This document shows positions 51,316-61,144 of a stretch of 64,000 nucleotides of DNA, piece after piece (positions within the stretch are counted from its first letter, which is position 1; every line of letters begins with the position of its first letter). Below the pieces are notes generated by a model. The model searched no databases. It worked only from the letters and a program-made list of their open reading frames with translations, and was not told where the DNA came from. Origin of the DNA: Irineochytrium annulatum (taxonomy: Eukaryota; Chytridiomycota; Chytridiomycetes; Chytridiales; Chytridiaceae); assembly GCA_027600665.1 (NCBI GenBank), contig JADGJL010000008.1, forward strand, positions 1 to 64,000, read 5' to 3'. The position numbers were made by a program, and so were the translations under genes.

Positions 51316-53085
51316 GTGAGACAGACTCGCAAAAAAAAGATGGATTTAAGGTTCAAGCTGTATTTAATCATTCTGGTTCCACTACTGACCATGGGCGGTC
51401 TAATCATGTGGACCACGATCGATTCCAGTAAAAATGCGTCACTAATGACCATGCAGCATAACAATCAACAGTTGGCAGTGAATACTGCCTCTCAACTAGG
51501 CAAGGAATCTGAATTACTCAAGACATTATCCTCTACTGCTTCAGAGGAGAGCAGCGAATACAAAAGTCTTAGAGACGAACTTGTTAAAGTTAGGCTTCAA
51601 TCGGGAGCCTTATATGTTTATATGTATGAAAAAACGTCGGACGGATGGATCTACACTGTGGATGGAGCGGATTGGGACGATACGGAATATAGCCCATACG
51701 GGACTGCCATGGAATTCAACCCCCAGATTCAGGAACGTTTAGTAAGCGGTGAAGTCGTGACAACAGGTATTGTAGACGATCCAACCTGGGGACAGCTACT
51801 GTCCTCTTTTACACCAATCAAGGATTCACAAGGTGCGATTATTGGCTATTTGGGCATCGATATATCTGCTGGAGCGGTGAATCAAGTCTCCTCGATCTCC
51901 GTGAATAATGCCTATCGAACCATTATACCGATTTTCGCGGTTGTATTGATTCTATCGCTGGTCATGATGTTATTGGTGGTAAGAGGTATCCTCAGACAAG
52001 TACGGGATATTAAGTCAAGTCTGGAACAGGTTGCGGATGGGAATCTCAAAGTAGTATCCACACATATGACCAACGATCAGCTCGGTGACATCAGTGATCT
52101 GATTAACGTCATGGTTGCCCAATTGACAAACATCCTGATGGGAATACAACAAGGTTCGAATACGCTGCAGCAGTCCTCGGCCAATATTGCGGAAACGGCT
52201 CAGACGAATCAGCGTCAGACTGAAGAACTCTCCAGAGCAATCGAGGAAATTGCTATAGGCTCCATGAAACAGGCAGAAGAAACCGAACATTCCGTCCAGC
52301 ATTCGGAGAATCTCGGCAAAATTATGGATGAAGTAGGTTCTTACGTGCAACAGTTTACTCATACTTCAGAGCAGCTGTCTGCCGTACAAGTACAAGTTAC
52401 ACGTGAACATGAGGTTCTGCTTGAGAAAGGCCGGGAGAATGCCAAGCGAGTTGAGCATCAGCAGGAAATTTCCAGGTCCCTAACCACTCAATCGGAACTC
52501 GCATCCTCCATTAGTGGACAAATCCACAACATCCTGAAACAAACCCAGATCCTATCGCTAAATGCTTCAATCGAGGCAGCTCGTGCTGGTGAGGCAGGTA
52601 AAGGTTTTGCGGTCGTTGCTGGTGAAATGGGAATGCTTGCTCAACAGTCCGAACGTTCCATCCAGGAGATTGATGTGATTCTGAGTTCATTTGTCCAAGA
52701 AACCCACCGGATGGGCAGTCATTTTGAAGCGAACATGGTGGCGGTCAAGGAACAGGAAGCACAGATCGCGGATTGCCTTCAGGCGTTCCGACAGGTTAGC
52801 CAATTATCGACTGAAGTGCATGAGCTTGCTCAGCGTTTGGAAAACCGGACGATGGATATGCATTCCATTCGACAGGAGGTGGAACAGCACCTGAGCTATA
52901 TCGCGTCTGCAACCGAGGAAACTTCAGCCATGGCTGAAGAAGTCACGGCCAGTGCTGTGGAGCAGCAGCGATCCGCGAGTGAACTGTCGGACATCTCCGG
53001 GCAGCTCGCTGGCCTTGCTGGCAACCTCAAATCCTATTCCGATCAATTTCAGATTGAGGTCACTAAATCAAATCCCCCAACGTAA
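51316..53085 (+). CDS. methyl-accepting chemotaxis protein
   Basis: A 589-residue chemoreceptor that starts at GTG behind GGGGGAG. Membrane helix 1 (about 13-33) and helix 2 (about 197-219) enclose an outside sensor with a Cache-like pattern ([22 protein letters not shown], about 111-132; LGIDIS near 175). A HAMP domain (about 220-272) leads into the methyl-accepting signalling domain with the conserved hairpin tip [40 protein letters not shown]. It signals to CheA/CheW; ligand unknown. Confidence 0.95.
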   Translation: MRQTRKKKMDLRFKLYLIILVPLLTMGGLIMWTTIDSSKNASLMTMQHNNQQLAVNTASQLGKESELLKTLSSTASEESSEYKSLRDELVKVRLQSGALYVYMYEKTSDGWIYTVDGADWDDTEYSPYGTAMEFNPQIQERLVSGEVVTTGIVDDPTWGQLLSSFTPIKDSQGAIIGYLGIDISAGAVNQVSSISVNNAYRTIIPIFAVVLILSLVMMLLVVRGILRQVRDIKSSLEQVADGNLKVVSTHMTNDQLGDISDLINVMVAQLTNILMGIQQGSNTLQQSSANIAETAQTNQRQTEELSRAIEEIAIGSMKQAEETEHSVQHSENLGKIMDEVGSYVQQFTHTSEQLSAVQVQVTREHEVLLEKGRENAKRVEHQQEISRSLTTQSELASSISGQIHNILKQTQILSLNASIEAARAGEAGKGFAVVAGEMGMLAQQSERSIQEIDVILSSFVQETHRMGSHFEANMVAVKEQEAQIADCLQAFRQVSQLSTEVHELAQRLENRTMDMHSIRQEVEQHLSYIASATEETSAMAEEVTASAVEQQRSASELSDISGQLAGLAGNLKSYSDQFQIEVTKSNPPT

Positions 53086-53225
53086 TAGGAGTTTTGTCAC
53101 GTTGACTAATTAAGGATTCCTCATTTATAATTCGGACATCGAAAGTCAGGCAGAATACTGCTTGCCAGGTAAGACTGAACTATAGATATGTAAACAAAAC
53201 TCAACCGTGAAAGATGTGAGTAATT

Positions 53226-53477
53226 ATGAGTAAACAAAAGGTATACTACGGTAAGGATATCGAGGTCATGTTTAATTCGGATGTCTGCATTCATTCCGGT
53301 ATTTGCGTAAAGGGCCTCCCTGCTGTGTTTGATTTGAGCAAGCGTCCTTGGGTTGATCCTGATGGTGAGACTTCGGAGGCCATTGCCCGTCATATCGACA
53401 CATGTCCAAGCGGAGCATTGACGTACAAGCTTCTGAACGATGAAGACTCAACAAAGAAAGAGGATGAACATGCATAA
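53226..53477 (+). CDS. yjdI: YjdI-type iron-sulfur protein
   Basis: An 83-residue protein of the Fer4_19/YjdI family: VMFNSDVCIHSGICVKGLPAVFD with Cys21 and Cys27, and HIDTCPSGALTY with Cys60. Three cysteines, and His22 next to the first, may hold a small Fe-S cluster. Its exact function is unknown. It overlaps the following YjdJ-like gene by 8 bases, the same pairing as in E. coli. Confidence 0.88.
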   Translation: MSKQKVYYGKDIEVMFNSDVCIHSGICVKGLPAVFDLSKRPWVDPDGETSEAIARHIDTCPSGALTYKLLNDEDSTKKEDEHA

Positions 53478-53751
53478 TGTAGAACATGAAGTTGCCAATA
53501 AGAGATTTCTTATTCATGATAACGGCGACATTGCTGCGGTAATGACGTATGTAATTTCAAGTCCAGAACTATACATTATTGATCACACATTGGTTGAAAA
53601 TGCATACCGGGGACAAGGGCTTGGGGATGAACTTATCAAAGCTATGGTTGAATATGCGCGGGAAAATGGTATTAAGATTTTACCTTTATGCCCTTTTGCC
53701 AAGGGACGTTTCGAACGTATCTCCGAATATGCGGATGTTCTCCATCAATAA
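53470..53751 (+). CDS. yjdJ: YjdJ-type GNAT family N-acetyltransferase
   Basis: About 93 residues with the short GNAT fold of the YjdJ/YidJ group: NKRFLIHDNGDIAAVMTYV, then TLVENAYRGQGLGDELIKAMVEYARENGIKILPLCPFAKG, which holds the acetyl-CoA-binding RGQGLG. The frame begins at 53440, but AGAGG is spaced for ATG 53470. It partners YjdI and may bind a small metabolite or CoA. Confidence 0.88.
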   Translation: MHNVEHEVANKRFLIHDNGDIAAVMTYVISSPELYIIDHTLVENAYRGQGLGDELIKAMVEYARENGIKILPLCPFAKGRFERISEYADVLHQ

Positions 53752-53839
53752 AACTAACTTTCTCCGCTGAATTTCATGTGGCTAACCAATGTAATGGTTA
53801 ATTATTGGCGAATTCCGATACTCCCGCCACACAACAATT

Positions 53840-53882
53840 AAAAAGCGTCTATATCATTCAGAACATGATATAGACGCTTTTT
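53840..53882. terminator. bidirectional terminator
   Basis: Perfect 18-base arms (53840-53857 and 53865-53882; AAAAAGCGTC at the base) with a 7-base loop and T runs on both strands. It separates the yjdIJ unit from the convergent sugar operon. Confidence 0.95.
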
Positions 53883-53893
53883 ACGTTTCCTGC

Positions 53894-55561
53894 TTATACG
53901 TTATCGCTTAAACCAACGATTGTTTCGAACGGTCGCAACACCAGTGGCAGCATGCCACTCTCATAGTTGGTAAGCCAGATCTCCGAGAAGTTGAGGCCAA
54001 GCTCATCTTCCTCAAGCTCCACGATATGTTCGGTTAGATTGATGACAACCAGCACCTGTTGGTCTGCCAGTGTACGTGTATATGCATATACACTCGGATG
54101 ATCCGGCATAAGAAGTTCATAGATACCGTAAGTCAACGTATCGTGTTTTTTTCGCAGCTGAATCATTCGTTTATAAAAGTGAAGGATGGAACGTGGTTCC
54201 TGAAGTTGTTTCTCTACATTAATATTGACGTAGTTGTTATTCACTTTTAACCATGGCGTACCGGTAGTAAACCCGGCCTCTTTGGACGAAGACCACTGCA
54301 TCGGCGTTCTGGAATTATCACGACTGGAAGCCCAGATGATGTTCATAATCTCTTCATGAGACATCCCCTCTTCACTTTTAATCTGATACATATTCCGATC
54401 GGCGATGTCGTTATAATCTTCTATGGAAGGGTAAGCCACGTTGGTCATGCCTATTTCTTGCCCTTGATATATGAAAGGTGTGCCTTGCATGAAGAAGTAC
54501 ATGGCACCAAGCGCAGTGGCACTTTCATACCAATACGCACTGTCATTTCCCCAAGATGAAACTTTGCGGGGCTGATCATGATTTTCAATAAACAATGCAT
54601 TCCAACCGACGTTTTCCAGGGATTTCTGCCACTTGGTCAAGACGTTTTTCAATTTGGGGATATCCAGTTCTCTGTCCGTACTGTTTTTCCAAAGGTCTAG
54701 ATGTTCGAATTGGAAAACCATATTAAATTTCCCTCTGACTTCACAGATCCAATCCAGCAGATCTTCCTGGTCCTCTACCTTTACTCCGTTCGCTTCCCCA
54801 ACAGCCACGACGTCATATCTGGACAATGTATTCTCTTTCATTTCTTGCAGATAACTCTGGATTCCCTTCACATTCATATGTTTTTCAAAAGAAGAGATGT
54901 ATTTGAAGCCTTCTTTAACAGGCATGTCCAAGAGGCCCTCTTCCTTGTGAATATGGCTAATGGCATCCACACGGAACCCATCAATCCCTTTATCCAGCCA
55001 CCAATTCATCATTTCATATATGGATTTACGAACATCTTTATTAGCCCAATTCAAATCCGGTTGTTTTTTGGAGAACAGATGGAGATAGTACTGTCCGGAG
55101 ACTTCATCATATTCCCAGGCAGAACCGCCAAAGATGCTCTCCCAGTTATTCGGTTCCTCTCCGTTCTTCCCATCTCGCCAGATGTACCAGTCTCGTTTGG
55201 GGTTATCCAGCGAAGTTCTGGATTCAATAAACCACGGGTGTTCGTCACTTGTATGATTAATCACCAAGTCCATAATAAGTTTCATGCCACGGTGATGCAC
55301 TTCATGCAGTAATTGGTCAAAGTCTGCCATCGTGCCGAATTCATCCATAATGGAACAATAATCACTGATATCATAACCATTATCATCGTTGGGTGACTTA
55401 TACATTGGGCAGATCCAGATCAGATCAATACCGAGATCTTGGATATAATCCAGCTTGGATATGATCCCCTGAATATCACCAACACCATCTCCGTTGGAAT
55501 CCATAAAACTTCTCGGATAGATTTGATAGGCTACTGCTTCTTTCCACCATACTCTTTTCAT
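53894..55561 (-). CDS. GH13 alpha-glucosidase / oligo-1,6-glucosidase
   Basis: A 555-residue cytoplasmic GH13 enzyme. WWKEAVAYQIYPRSFMDSNGDGVGDIQGI is the N-terminal signature with a Ca-binding-like loop; DGFRVDAISHI holds the nucleophile Asp, VGEANGV the acid Glu, IENHDQPR the transition-state Asp. The Val in region II (DGFRVDAI) versus the second enzyme suggests preference for alpha-1,6 or mixed linkages, but this is uncertain. A frame from 55594 exists; ATG 55561 follows AAGGA. It is 60 bases downstream of its paralogue and ends the sugar operon. Confidence 0.92.
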   Translation of the reverse strand: MKRVWWKEAVAYQIYPRSFMDSNGDGVGDIQGIISKLDYIQDLGIDLIWICPMYKSPNDDNGYDISDYCSIMDEFGTMADFDQLLHEVHHRGMKLIMDLVINHTSDEHPWFIESRTSLDNPKRDWYIWRDGKNGEEPNNWESIFGGSAWEYDEVSGQYYLHLFSKKQPDLNWANKDVRKSIYEMMNWWLDKGIDGFRVDAISHIHKEEGLLDMPVKEGFKYISSFEKHMNVKGIQSYLQEMKENTLSRYDVVAVGEANGVKVEDQEDLLDWICEVRGKFNMVFQFEHLDLWKNSTDRELDIPKLKNVLTKWQKSLENVGWNALFIENHDQPRKVSSWGNDSAYWYESATALGAMYFFMQGTPFIYQGQEIGMTNVAYPSIEDYNDIADRNMYQIKSEEGMSHEEIMNIIWASSRDNSRTPMQWSSSKEAGFTTGTPWLKVNNNYVNINVEKQLQEPRSILHFYKRMIQLRKKHDTLTYGIYELLMPDHPSVYAYTRTLADQQVLVVINLTEHIVELEEDELGLNFSEIWLTNYESGMLPLVLRPFETIVGLSDNV

Positions 55562-55620
55562 TGAATATAATCCTTCTTTCTTGAGAACTGACAATTATAT
55601 AACATATTACGTAGTATGCT

Positions 55621-57255
55621 TTAATTATGAATAAGGTACATTCTTGCTTCATATGGGCGTAATATGCTCTCGGAGAGCTCACCTGTATAATTGGATATCA
55701 AAAGCTGATTGGACTTTGTTAAATGCTCCTGAAGAGAAAGTTCGGTTGTATCCCCCTCGAAATTGCACACCACCAGAATCGTAGTACCATTCAACGTGCG
55801 GGTATAGGCAAACACGTCTGGGTTTTCTGGAAAGATCAGCTCATAATCACCATATACAATGACTTCATGGTCTTTTCTAAGTTGAATCAACTTCCGGTAA
55901 TAATGGAATATGGATGCGGGGTTATTCAAACTTTGCTCGGCATGGATATGCTTATAATTCGGATTTACCTTAATCCAGGGTTCCCCTCGTGTAAAACCTG
56001 CGTTATCAGAAGTATCCCACTGCATGGGTGTTCGTGCGTTATCGCGGCCCTTGGCGTAGATCGACTCCATCACGCTGCTTTCAGGATAACCTCTCCCCAT
56101 TCTTTCCTTATAAAAGTTCAGCAATTCAATATCTCGATAATCCTCAATCGCATATTGTACATTCGTCATACCCAATTCTTCACCCTGATAAATATAAGGC
56201 GTGCCTTGCATGCCATGAAGAAGGGTAGCCAACATTTTAGCCGATTCGATCCTGAATTCGCCATCGTTCCCCCAACGTGAGACAATTCGGGGCAGATCGT
56301 GGTTGTTCCAGAACAAACTGTTCCAGGCTTCGCCCCCTAGCTCCGTCTGCCATTTGGACAGCACTTTTTTCAATTCCAACACATCCAAAGGTTTAAGAGC
56401 CCACTTTCCTTTGCCTTCTTGTTCATCCAGACTGATGTGTTCAAATTGGAATACCATTGAAAACTCGCTGCCGTCCGGGTTGCTGTACAGTTTGGCGATT
56501 TCCGGAGTGGCGCCCCATGTCTCACCTACGGTCAGAAGGTCTTCCGCGTTTTGGAACGTCTCCTTGCTTAGTTCCCTGATATATTTATGCAGATTCGGTC
56601 CGTTGCCCGTAATCTTTGCATCCGGTTCTTTGCCAATTAAGTCGATAACGTCAAGTCGGAAACCACCAACACCCTTGTCGATCCACCAATTGATCATGTT
56701 GTATATCTCCTGCCGGACTTTCGGGTTTTCCCAGTTGAGATCTGGCTGTTTGACGGAAAATAGATGTAAATAATATTGCCCGATCTCAGGCACCCATTCC
56801 CAAGCTGAACCACCGAAGGTTGACCCCAAGTCGTTCGGAGCCGTTCCTTCAACACCATCTCTCCAGACGTAATAGTCATGGTACGGATTGTCTTTGCCTT
56901 TTTTGGCTTCTTGGAACCAGGGGTGTTCATCCGATGTATGGTTCAACACCAGATCCATGATGATCCGAATATCTCGTTTCTTCGCTTCAAGAATTAACGT
57001 TTCCATATCTTCCAAAGACCCAAACATCGGATCAATATCCTGATAATCTGAAATATCATAACCGTAATCATCCTGAGGGGACTTGCACACAGGTGATAAC
57101 CAGATCGCACCAATGCCGAGTTCCTGCAAATAATCCAATCGGGATACAATGCCCTTCAAGTCGCCGATGCCATCTCCGTTACTATCTTGAAAACTCCGTG
57201 GATATATTTGATACACAACGGTTTCTTTCCACCATTTTTTATTTTCCATGTTCAT
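55621..57255 (-). CDS. GH13 oligo-1,6-glucosidase / alpha-glucosidase
   Basis: A 544-residue GH13 enzyme closely related to its neighbour: WWKETVVYQIYPRSFQDSNGDGIGDLKGI, GGFRLDVIDLIG with the nucleophile Asp, VGETWGATPE with the acid Glu, FWNNHDLPR with the third acid. It should cleave isomaltose- or maltose-type oligosaccharides in the cytoplasm. AAGGAGG precedes the start (a start two codons later is equally possible). It follows the permease genes and is co-transcribed with them. Confidence 0.93.
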   Translation of the reverse strand: MNMENKKWWKETVVYQIYPRSFQDSNGDGIGDLKGIVSRLDYLQELGIGAIWLSPVCKSPQDDYGYDISDYQDIDPMFGSLEDMETLILEAKKRDIRIIMDLVLNHTSDEHPWFQEAKKGKDNPYHDYYVWRDGVEGTAPNDLGSTFGGSAWEWVPEIGQYYLHLFSVKQPDLNWENPKVRQEIYNMINWWIDKGVGGFRLDVIDLIGKEPDAKITGNGPNLHKYIRELSKETFQNAEDLLTVGETWGATPEIAKLYSNPDGSEFSMVFQFEHISLDEQEGKGKWALKPLDVLELKKVLSKWQTELGGEAWNSLFWNNHDLPRIVSRWGNDGEFRIESAKMLATLLHGMQGTPYIYQGEELGMTNVQYAIEDYRDIELLNFYKERMGRGYPESSVMESIYAKGRDNARTPMQWDTSDNAGFTRGEPWIKVNPNYKHIHAEQSLNNPASIFHYYRKLIQLRKDHEVIVYGDYELIFPENPDVFAYTRTLNGTTILVVCNFEGDTTELSLQEHLTKSNQLLISNYTGELSESILRPYEARMYLIHN

Positions 57256-57270
57256 TGAACCTCCTTAACG

Positions 57271-58164
57271 TTATTCTTTGACCGATCCGACGACAATACC
57301 AGTCACAAAGTACTTTTGCAGTAACGGATAAATCAGCAACAGCGGGATAACAGCAACTACGATTTTGGCTGCGTTCAGGTTTTTGTTCGAAATTTCAGTC
57401 AGGTTGCTGAGCTCGCTGGAATTCGTACCGGCTTGAAGCAAATCGGCAATATTCACGTTAAGGGATTGAATATAGGTCATTAGCGGATAATTGCTGACTT
57501 TGGTCATATAGATCAGACCGCTGAAGAAGTCATTCCACGTCCCCACAATACTGAACAAGGCAACTGTCGCCAGCGCTGGAATGGACACGGGAACATACAC
57601 TTTGAACAAGACTTGAAGCGGATTGGCTCCATCAATGAAGGCTGCTTCTTCAAGCGCTTTAGGTACAGCAGAGAAGAAGTTCATCACGAGGATGACACTG
57701 AAAATCGGAACAGCGCCTGGCAGAACAAGTGCCCATATCGTATTTAGCATATCCAGGTTTTTGATCAGCAGGTAAGTCGGAATCATACCTCCACTGAACA
57801 ACATGGCAAAAATCATGATATTCATATAAATGTTTCTGCCTTTGAATTCCCGCTTCGATTTGGATAACGGATAAGCCATCAAAATAATCAGAATCATATT
57901 AAGCACAAGGGCAAGTGCGACACGTAGAACAGATATGCCAAAGGAACGCCAAAACTGAGCATCATCGATAATTTTGGTATACGCTGCTGTTGTAAAATTG
58001 ACCGGAACGAGACCTACTGCATTGGCAGATACCGCCTCGCTGCTGCTGAATGATATGGCAACGATATTCCATAACGGAAGAAGGCAGATCAATGCCAGCA
58101 TAATCACAATGGCATAGATGACAAACCGGCCAGTTCGTTCTTTGAAGCTTGCTGAATAGGACAC
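57271..58164 (-). CDS. carbohydrate ABC transporter permease (LplC-like)
   Basis: A 297-residue permease with six helices and the EAA loop EEAAFIDGANPLQVLFKVYVPVSIPAL (about 186-212) that contacts the ATPase. It ends with the VGSVKE tail common to LplC-type proteins. It pairs with the permease directly upstream (13-base gap). No ATPase gene is in the operon; such importers usually borrow a shared MsmX-type ATPase. Confidence 0.93.
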   Translation of the reverse strand: MSYSASFKERTGRFVIYAIVIMLALICLLPLWNIVAISFSSSEAVSANAVGLVPVNFTTAAYTKIIDDAQFWRSFGISVLRVALALVLNMILIILMAYPLSKSKREFKGRNIYMNIMIFAMLFSGGMIPTYLLIKNLDMLNTIWALVLPGAVPIFSVILVMNFFSAVPKALEEAAFIDGANPLQVLFKVYVPVSIPALATVALFSIVGTWNDFFSGLIYMTKVSNYPLMTYIQSLNVNIADLLQAGTNSSELSNLTEISNKNLNAAKIVVAVIPLLLIYPLLQKYFVTGIVVGSVKE

Positions 58165-58177
58165 AGGTTTGGCCTCC

Positions 58178-59092
58178 TTAGAATATTTTTCGATCCGTAT
58201 ATTTTTTGGCCAACTGGTTGGCAGACATCAGCAAAACAATACCGATTACGGACTTAAACAAGCCAACAGCCGTACCGAAGCTATACTGTCGCCCAACGAG
58301 ACCAATTCGATAAACATAGGTGTCCAGAATATCGCCCGACTCATAGACAACCGGATTATACAGATTATAAACTTGATCGAAACCGGCGCTCAAAATGTTG
58401 GTCAGGCTCATTACGCCCATGAGCAGAATAATAGGCAGCATGCCTGGTAAGGTGATATGCCATACTTTTCTCCACCAACTGGCTCCATCCATACCTGCCG
58501 CTTCATACAGACCGGGATCAATCGACGTGATCGCAGCCAAATACACGATGGAACTGTAACCAAACTCTTTCCATACATCTGTACCGATAATCAGTGGCTG
58601 GAACCAGGTGTTGCTGCCAAGAAAATTAATATTTTCCAGGCCAAAGAACGCGAGCATTTGATTCACAATGCCATCCAAACTGAACATGTTGACAACGACC
58701 GATGCCAGTACAACCCAGGATAGAAAGTGCGGTAGATAAACGATCGTCTGCACCGATTTTTTAACGTATTTGACACGAATTTCATTTAACAACACGGAAA
58801 AAATGATGGCCATCATCGTTCCAAGCAAAATCTTGCCAATCGCTATCACCAACGTATTGCTGACGACTTGCGCGATATCCGGCAGCTTGAACATATAAGT
58901 AAAATGTTTCAGCCCTACAAATTCAGAGCCAAACATGCCTTTGGCCGGTATATAGTCCTGAAAAGCCGTAATGATGCCGACCATTGGAACATAGCTGAAT
59001 ACCAGCAAAAACAAAATGCCTGGCAGCATCATCATATGGTACATGGCACCTGGGCCAAGCCGGCCTCTCGCTTTCATATTTCCCTGTTTCAT
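58178..59092 (-). CDS. carbohydrate ABC transporter permease (LplB-like)
   Basis: A 304-residue permease with six helices and the EAA loop LYEAAGMDGASWWRKVWHITLPGMLPI (about 212-238); the N-terminus has MMMLPGILFLLVFSYVPMVGIITAFQDY. It is the partner of the LplC-like gene and follows the binding-protein gene by about 60 bases. Confidence 0.93.
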   Translation of the reverse strand: MKQGNMKARGRLGPGAMYHMMMLPGILFLLVFSYVPMVGIITAFQDYIPAKGMFGSEFVGLKHFTYMFKLPDIAQVVSNTLVIAIGKILLGTMMAIIFSVLLNEIRVKYVKKSVQTIVYLPHFLSWVVLASVVVNMFSLDGIVNQMLAFFGLENINFLGSNTWFQPLIIGTDVWKEFGYSSIVYLAAITSIDPGLYEAAGMDGASWWRKVWHITLPGMLPIILLMGVMSLTNILSAGFDQVYNLYNPVVYESGDILDTYVYRIGLVGRQYSFGTAVGLFKSVIGIVLLMSANQLAKKYTDRKIF

Positions 59093-59153
59093 GAATGAAC
59101 CCCTTTCGTTGAAGAAAGGCTGCGTATCGCAGCCCCGCTACTGTTCATAGATG

Positions 59154-60890
59154 TTATTGTTTGGATGCGATCTCGTCCTCAATTTCCTGAATGACTTGAT
59201 CACCGCCTTGTTTTTTCCAGTTATTCACGAATGTATCGAAGTAATCCAAAGGTTCTGAACCCGTTATAATTTTGATAAACGATTCCTGTTCGAGCTTCGT
59301 CAGATTGGCCCACGTCTGTTTCATGCTTGCTGTGGTTCCAGAGAAAGCAGGTGTCATCCATTCGAATTTCTTTTCCTGTGTCAGTTTGTCGATTAGTCCA
59401 ACACCGTTGATCCGTGAATGATATTTGGACCAAGCAGTCACATCATCCGTATCCATGTCGCTCAAATAAGTTTTGATGCTGCCGATATTGTTTTTCGATT
59501 CGGTTGTGCGAACCTCATCCAAACCAATCTCACCTTTGATCCCACGAACAACGTCAGAGTAATCATCCAGCAGCGATGTAGCCGAGTTGACTTCGATATT
59601 AAAAGGTCTCGTAGATCCGTCTACCCCGGTCTCCTGGTACTTGGCAGCTTCCGGCATGGTTGTAGCGGCATCTTTATCATTGGCCAGTTTATCGTAGAAC
59701 AGGTTAAGAATCTTAACGGCCAGTTCAGGGTGTTCATATCCCTTTCTCACCACGATAAACTGATTGGATGGATTGGCATGCGCCACGTTAACTTTGCCAC
59801 TTGTGTCCTCCAGCGTATAAGCCGAGAATTTCGCATTTTTATCCATCTGTTTGGCACTGATCAGTCCCCAGTCAGGGATATGCCACGGTCCAAAAGCAAT
59901 ACCGCTTTGGCCATTGGCGTAGAGTGCGGTAATATCGTCAAACGTGCGGGTTCCAAATTGCGGGTCAATGATCCCATTCTTGAACCAATCCGCCATGATA
60001 CCGAGCATCTTCTTCGTTGCTTCTGTCGTGGAACCATACACGATTTTGCCGTCTTCACCATTCATCCAATATTGCGGGAAGGCTCCTTCGGTTGAGGCCA
60101 CACCCAGCATCGTATATGCAGAGCCATTGTAATCTGTTGTATTCATCGTGTTCACAAAGGGGATACCTACCGGGTTTCCGGATTGGCCAGGGTCTCTTTC
60201 CAGGAATTCCTGTGCCGTTTTCTCTACTTCATCGAGCGAGATGGCACCGTCTCCGTCTGCATCAAGTTGAATCCCGAGCAGATCCAACCAATCCTGACGA
60301 ACCCAAACCATCGTGGGTGCAGAATCCAGAGAAGTCGCCGGAAGTCCCATCAAACGTCCGTCAATCGTCGCATTTTCTAATGCACGGCCATCATAGGAAT
60401 CGTATATCTGCTTGATATTATCCGTAGCATATTGATCATATATGGTTGTCAGATCCTCAATCAGATCATTATCCACCAGCTCTTTTAATTCATCTTTGGA
60501 ATCAACACGCATCATGTCTGGCAATTCCCCAGATGCGATGGCGAGCGAAACCTGACGGCTATAATCTTCGCCATTGGCTTCAAATTGATCTGAAATCTGA
60601 GCGTTAAACGTGTCTTTGACCAGCCGAGTATACGCGTTATTCTCATAGGTATCACCACTCGGCAGTTTCGGATTGGCTGTGGTTACTCGTCCCATGGTGA
60701 CGGTAATTTCGTCTTTATAGGCACTGAACGGATCTCCCGGCGTTACCTCATATTTGCCTGCTTCTTCTGCAGTAGGAGGAGTGGAAGAGTCTCCACATGC
60801 CGCCAGGACAGCAACCATTAAGGCAGACATGGACAGCACGGCCAGACGTTTTGTCAACCGATTGCTTTTCATGGACCATTTTGTTCTCAT
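59154..60890 (-). CDS. extracellular solute-binding lipoprotein (LplA-like)
   Basis: A 578-residue lipoprotein with lipobox LAAC (Cys32), followed by a two-lobed sugar-binding protein fold of the LplA type. An EF-hand-like loop, DADGDGAISLDE, lies at about 218-229, so Ca2+ may be bound near the ligand site. It captures the oligosaccharide for the two permeases. GGGGA precedes the ATG at 60890. Its promoter has a 16-base palindrome, the probable binding site of the AraC-type regulator upstream. Confidence 0.92.
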   Translation of the reverse strand: MRTKWSMKSNRLTKRLAVLSMSALMVAVLAACGDSSTPPTAEEAGKYEVTPGDPFSAYKDEITVTMGRVTTANPKLPSGDTYENNAYTRLVKDTFNAQISDQFEANGEDYSRQVSLAIASGELPDMMRVDSKDELKELVDNDLIEDLTTIYDQYATDNIKQIYDSYDGRALENATIDGRLMGLPATSLDSAPTMVWVRQDWLDLLGIQLDADGDGAISLDEVEKTAQEFLERDPGQSGNPVGIPFVNTMNTTDYNGSAYTMLGVASTEGAFPQYWMNGEDGKIVYGSTTEATKKMLGIMADWFKNGIIDPQFGTRTFDDITALYANGQSGIAFGPWHIPDWGLISAKQMDKNAKFSAYTLEDTSGKVNVAHANPSNQFIVVRKGYEHPELAVKILNLFYDKLANDKDAATTMPEAAKYQETGVDGSTRPFNIEVNSATSLLDDYSDVVRGIKGEIGLDEVRTTESKNNIGSIKTYLSDMDTDDVTAWSKYHSRINGVGLIDKLTQEKKFEWMTPAFSGTTASMKQTWANLTKLEQESFIKIITGSEPLDYFDTFVNNWKKQGGDQVIQEIEDEIASKQ

Positions 60891-60940
60891 CTAGTTCGAT
60901 TCCCCTTTTTCTGATGTTTAATATTTGTGTTTGCGCTTTC

Positions 60941-60975
60941 ATTATAAAATGGAGTGAAGCCCTATCGTGATAGGG
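60941..60975 (-). promoter_or_regulatory. promoter of the sugar operon with activator-like palindrome
   Basis: A -10 box TATAAT lies at 60941-60946 on the minus strand, with no good -35. Arms CCCTATC (60960-60966) and GATAGGG (60969-60975) form a perfect palindrome around the -35 region. A promoter without -35 plus a palindrome there fits activation by the YesN-like regulator. Confidence 0.65.
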
Positions 60976-61104
60976 AATACACGTCCGTTTGGATAGAGAT
61001 ATGATTACAATTTTTCAGTCCGTATGATGAAGTATGGTTAACTTGTGAGCATTTACCCTACTTACGGATCTACATTCGTCTAACCACCCTGACTTTTAAT
61101 CAAA

Positions 61105-61144
61105 AACAAAAGCCGGCAGCTCCTAAAACAGGAGGCTGTCGGCT
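61105..61144 (-). terminator. terminator of the kinase-regulator pair
   Basis: Arms AGCCGGCAGCTCC (61111-61123) and GGAGGCTGTCGGCT (61131-61144), the latter overlapping the regulator stop codon, followed on the minus strand by a T-rich tail. It separates the regulator pair from the sugar operon. Confidence 0.85.
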
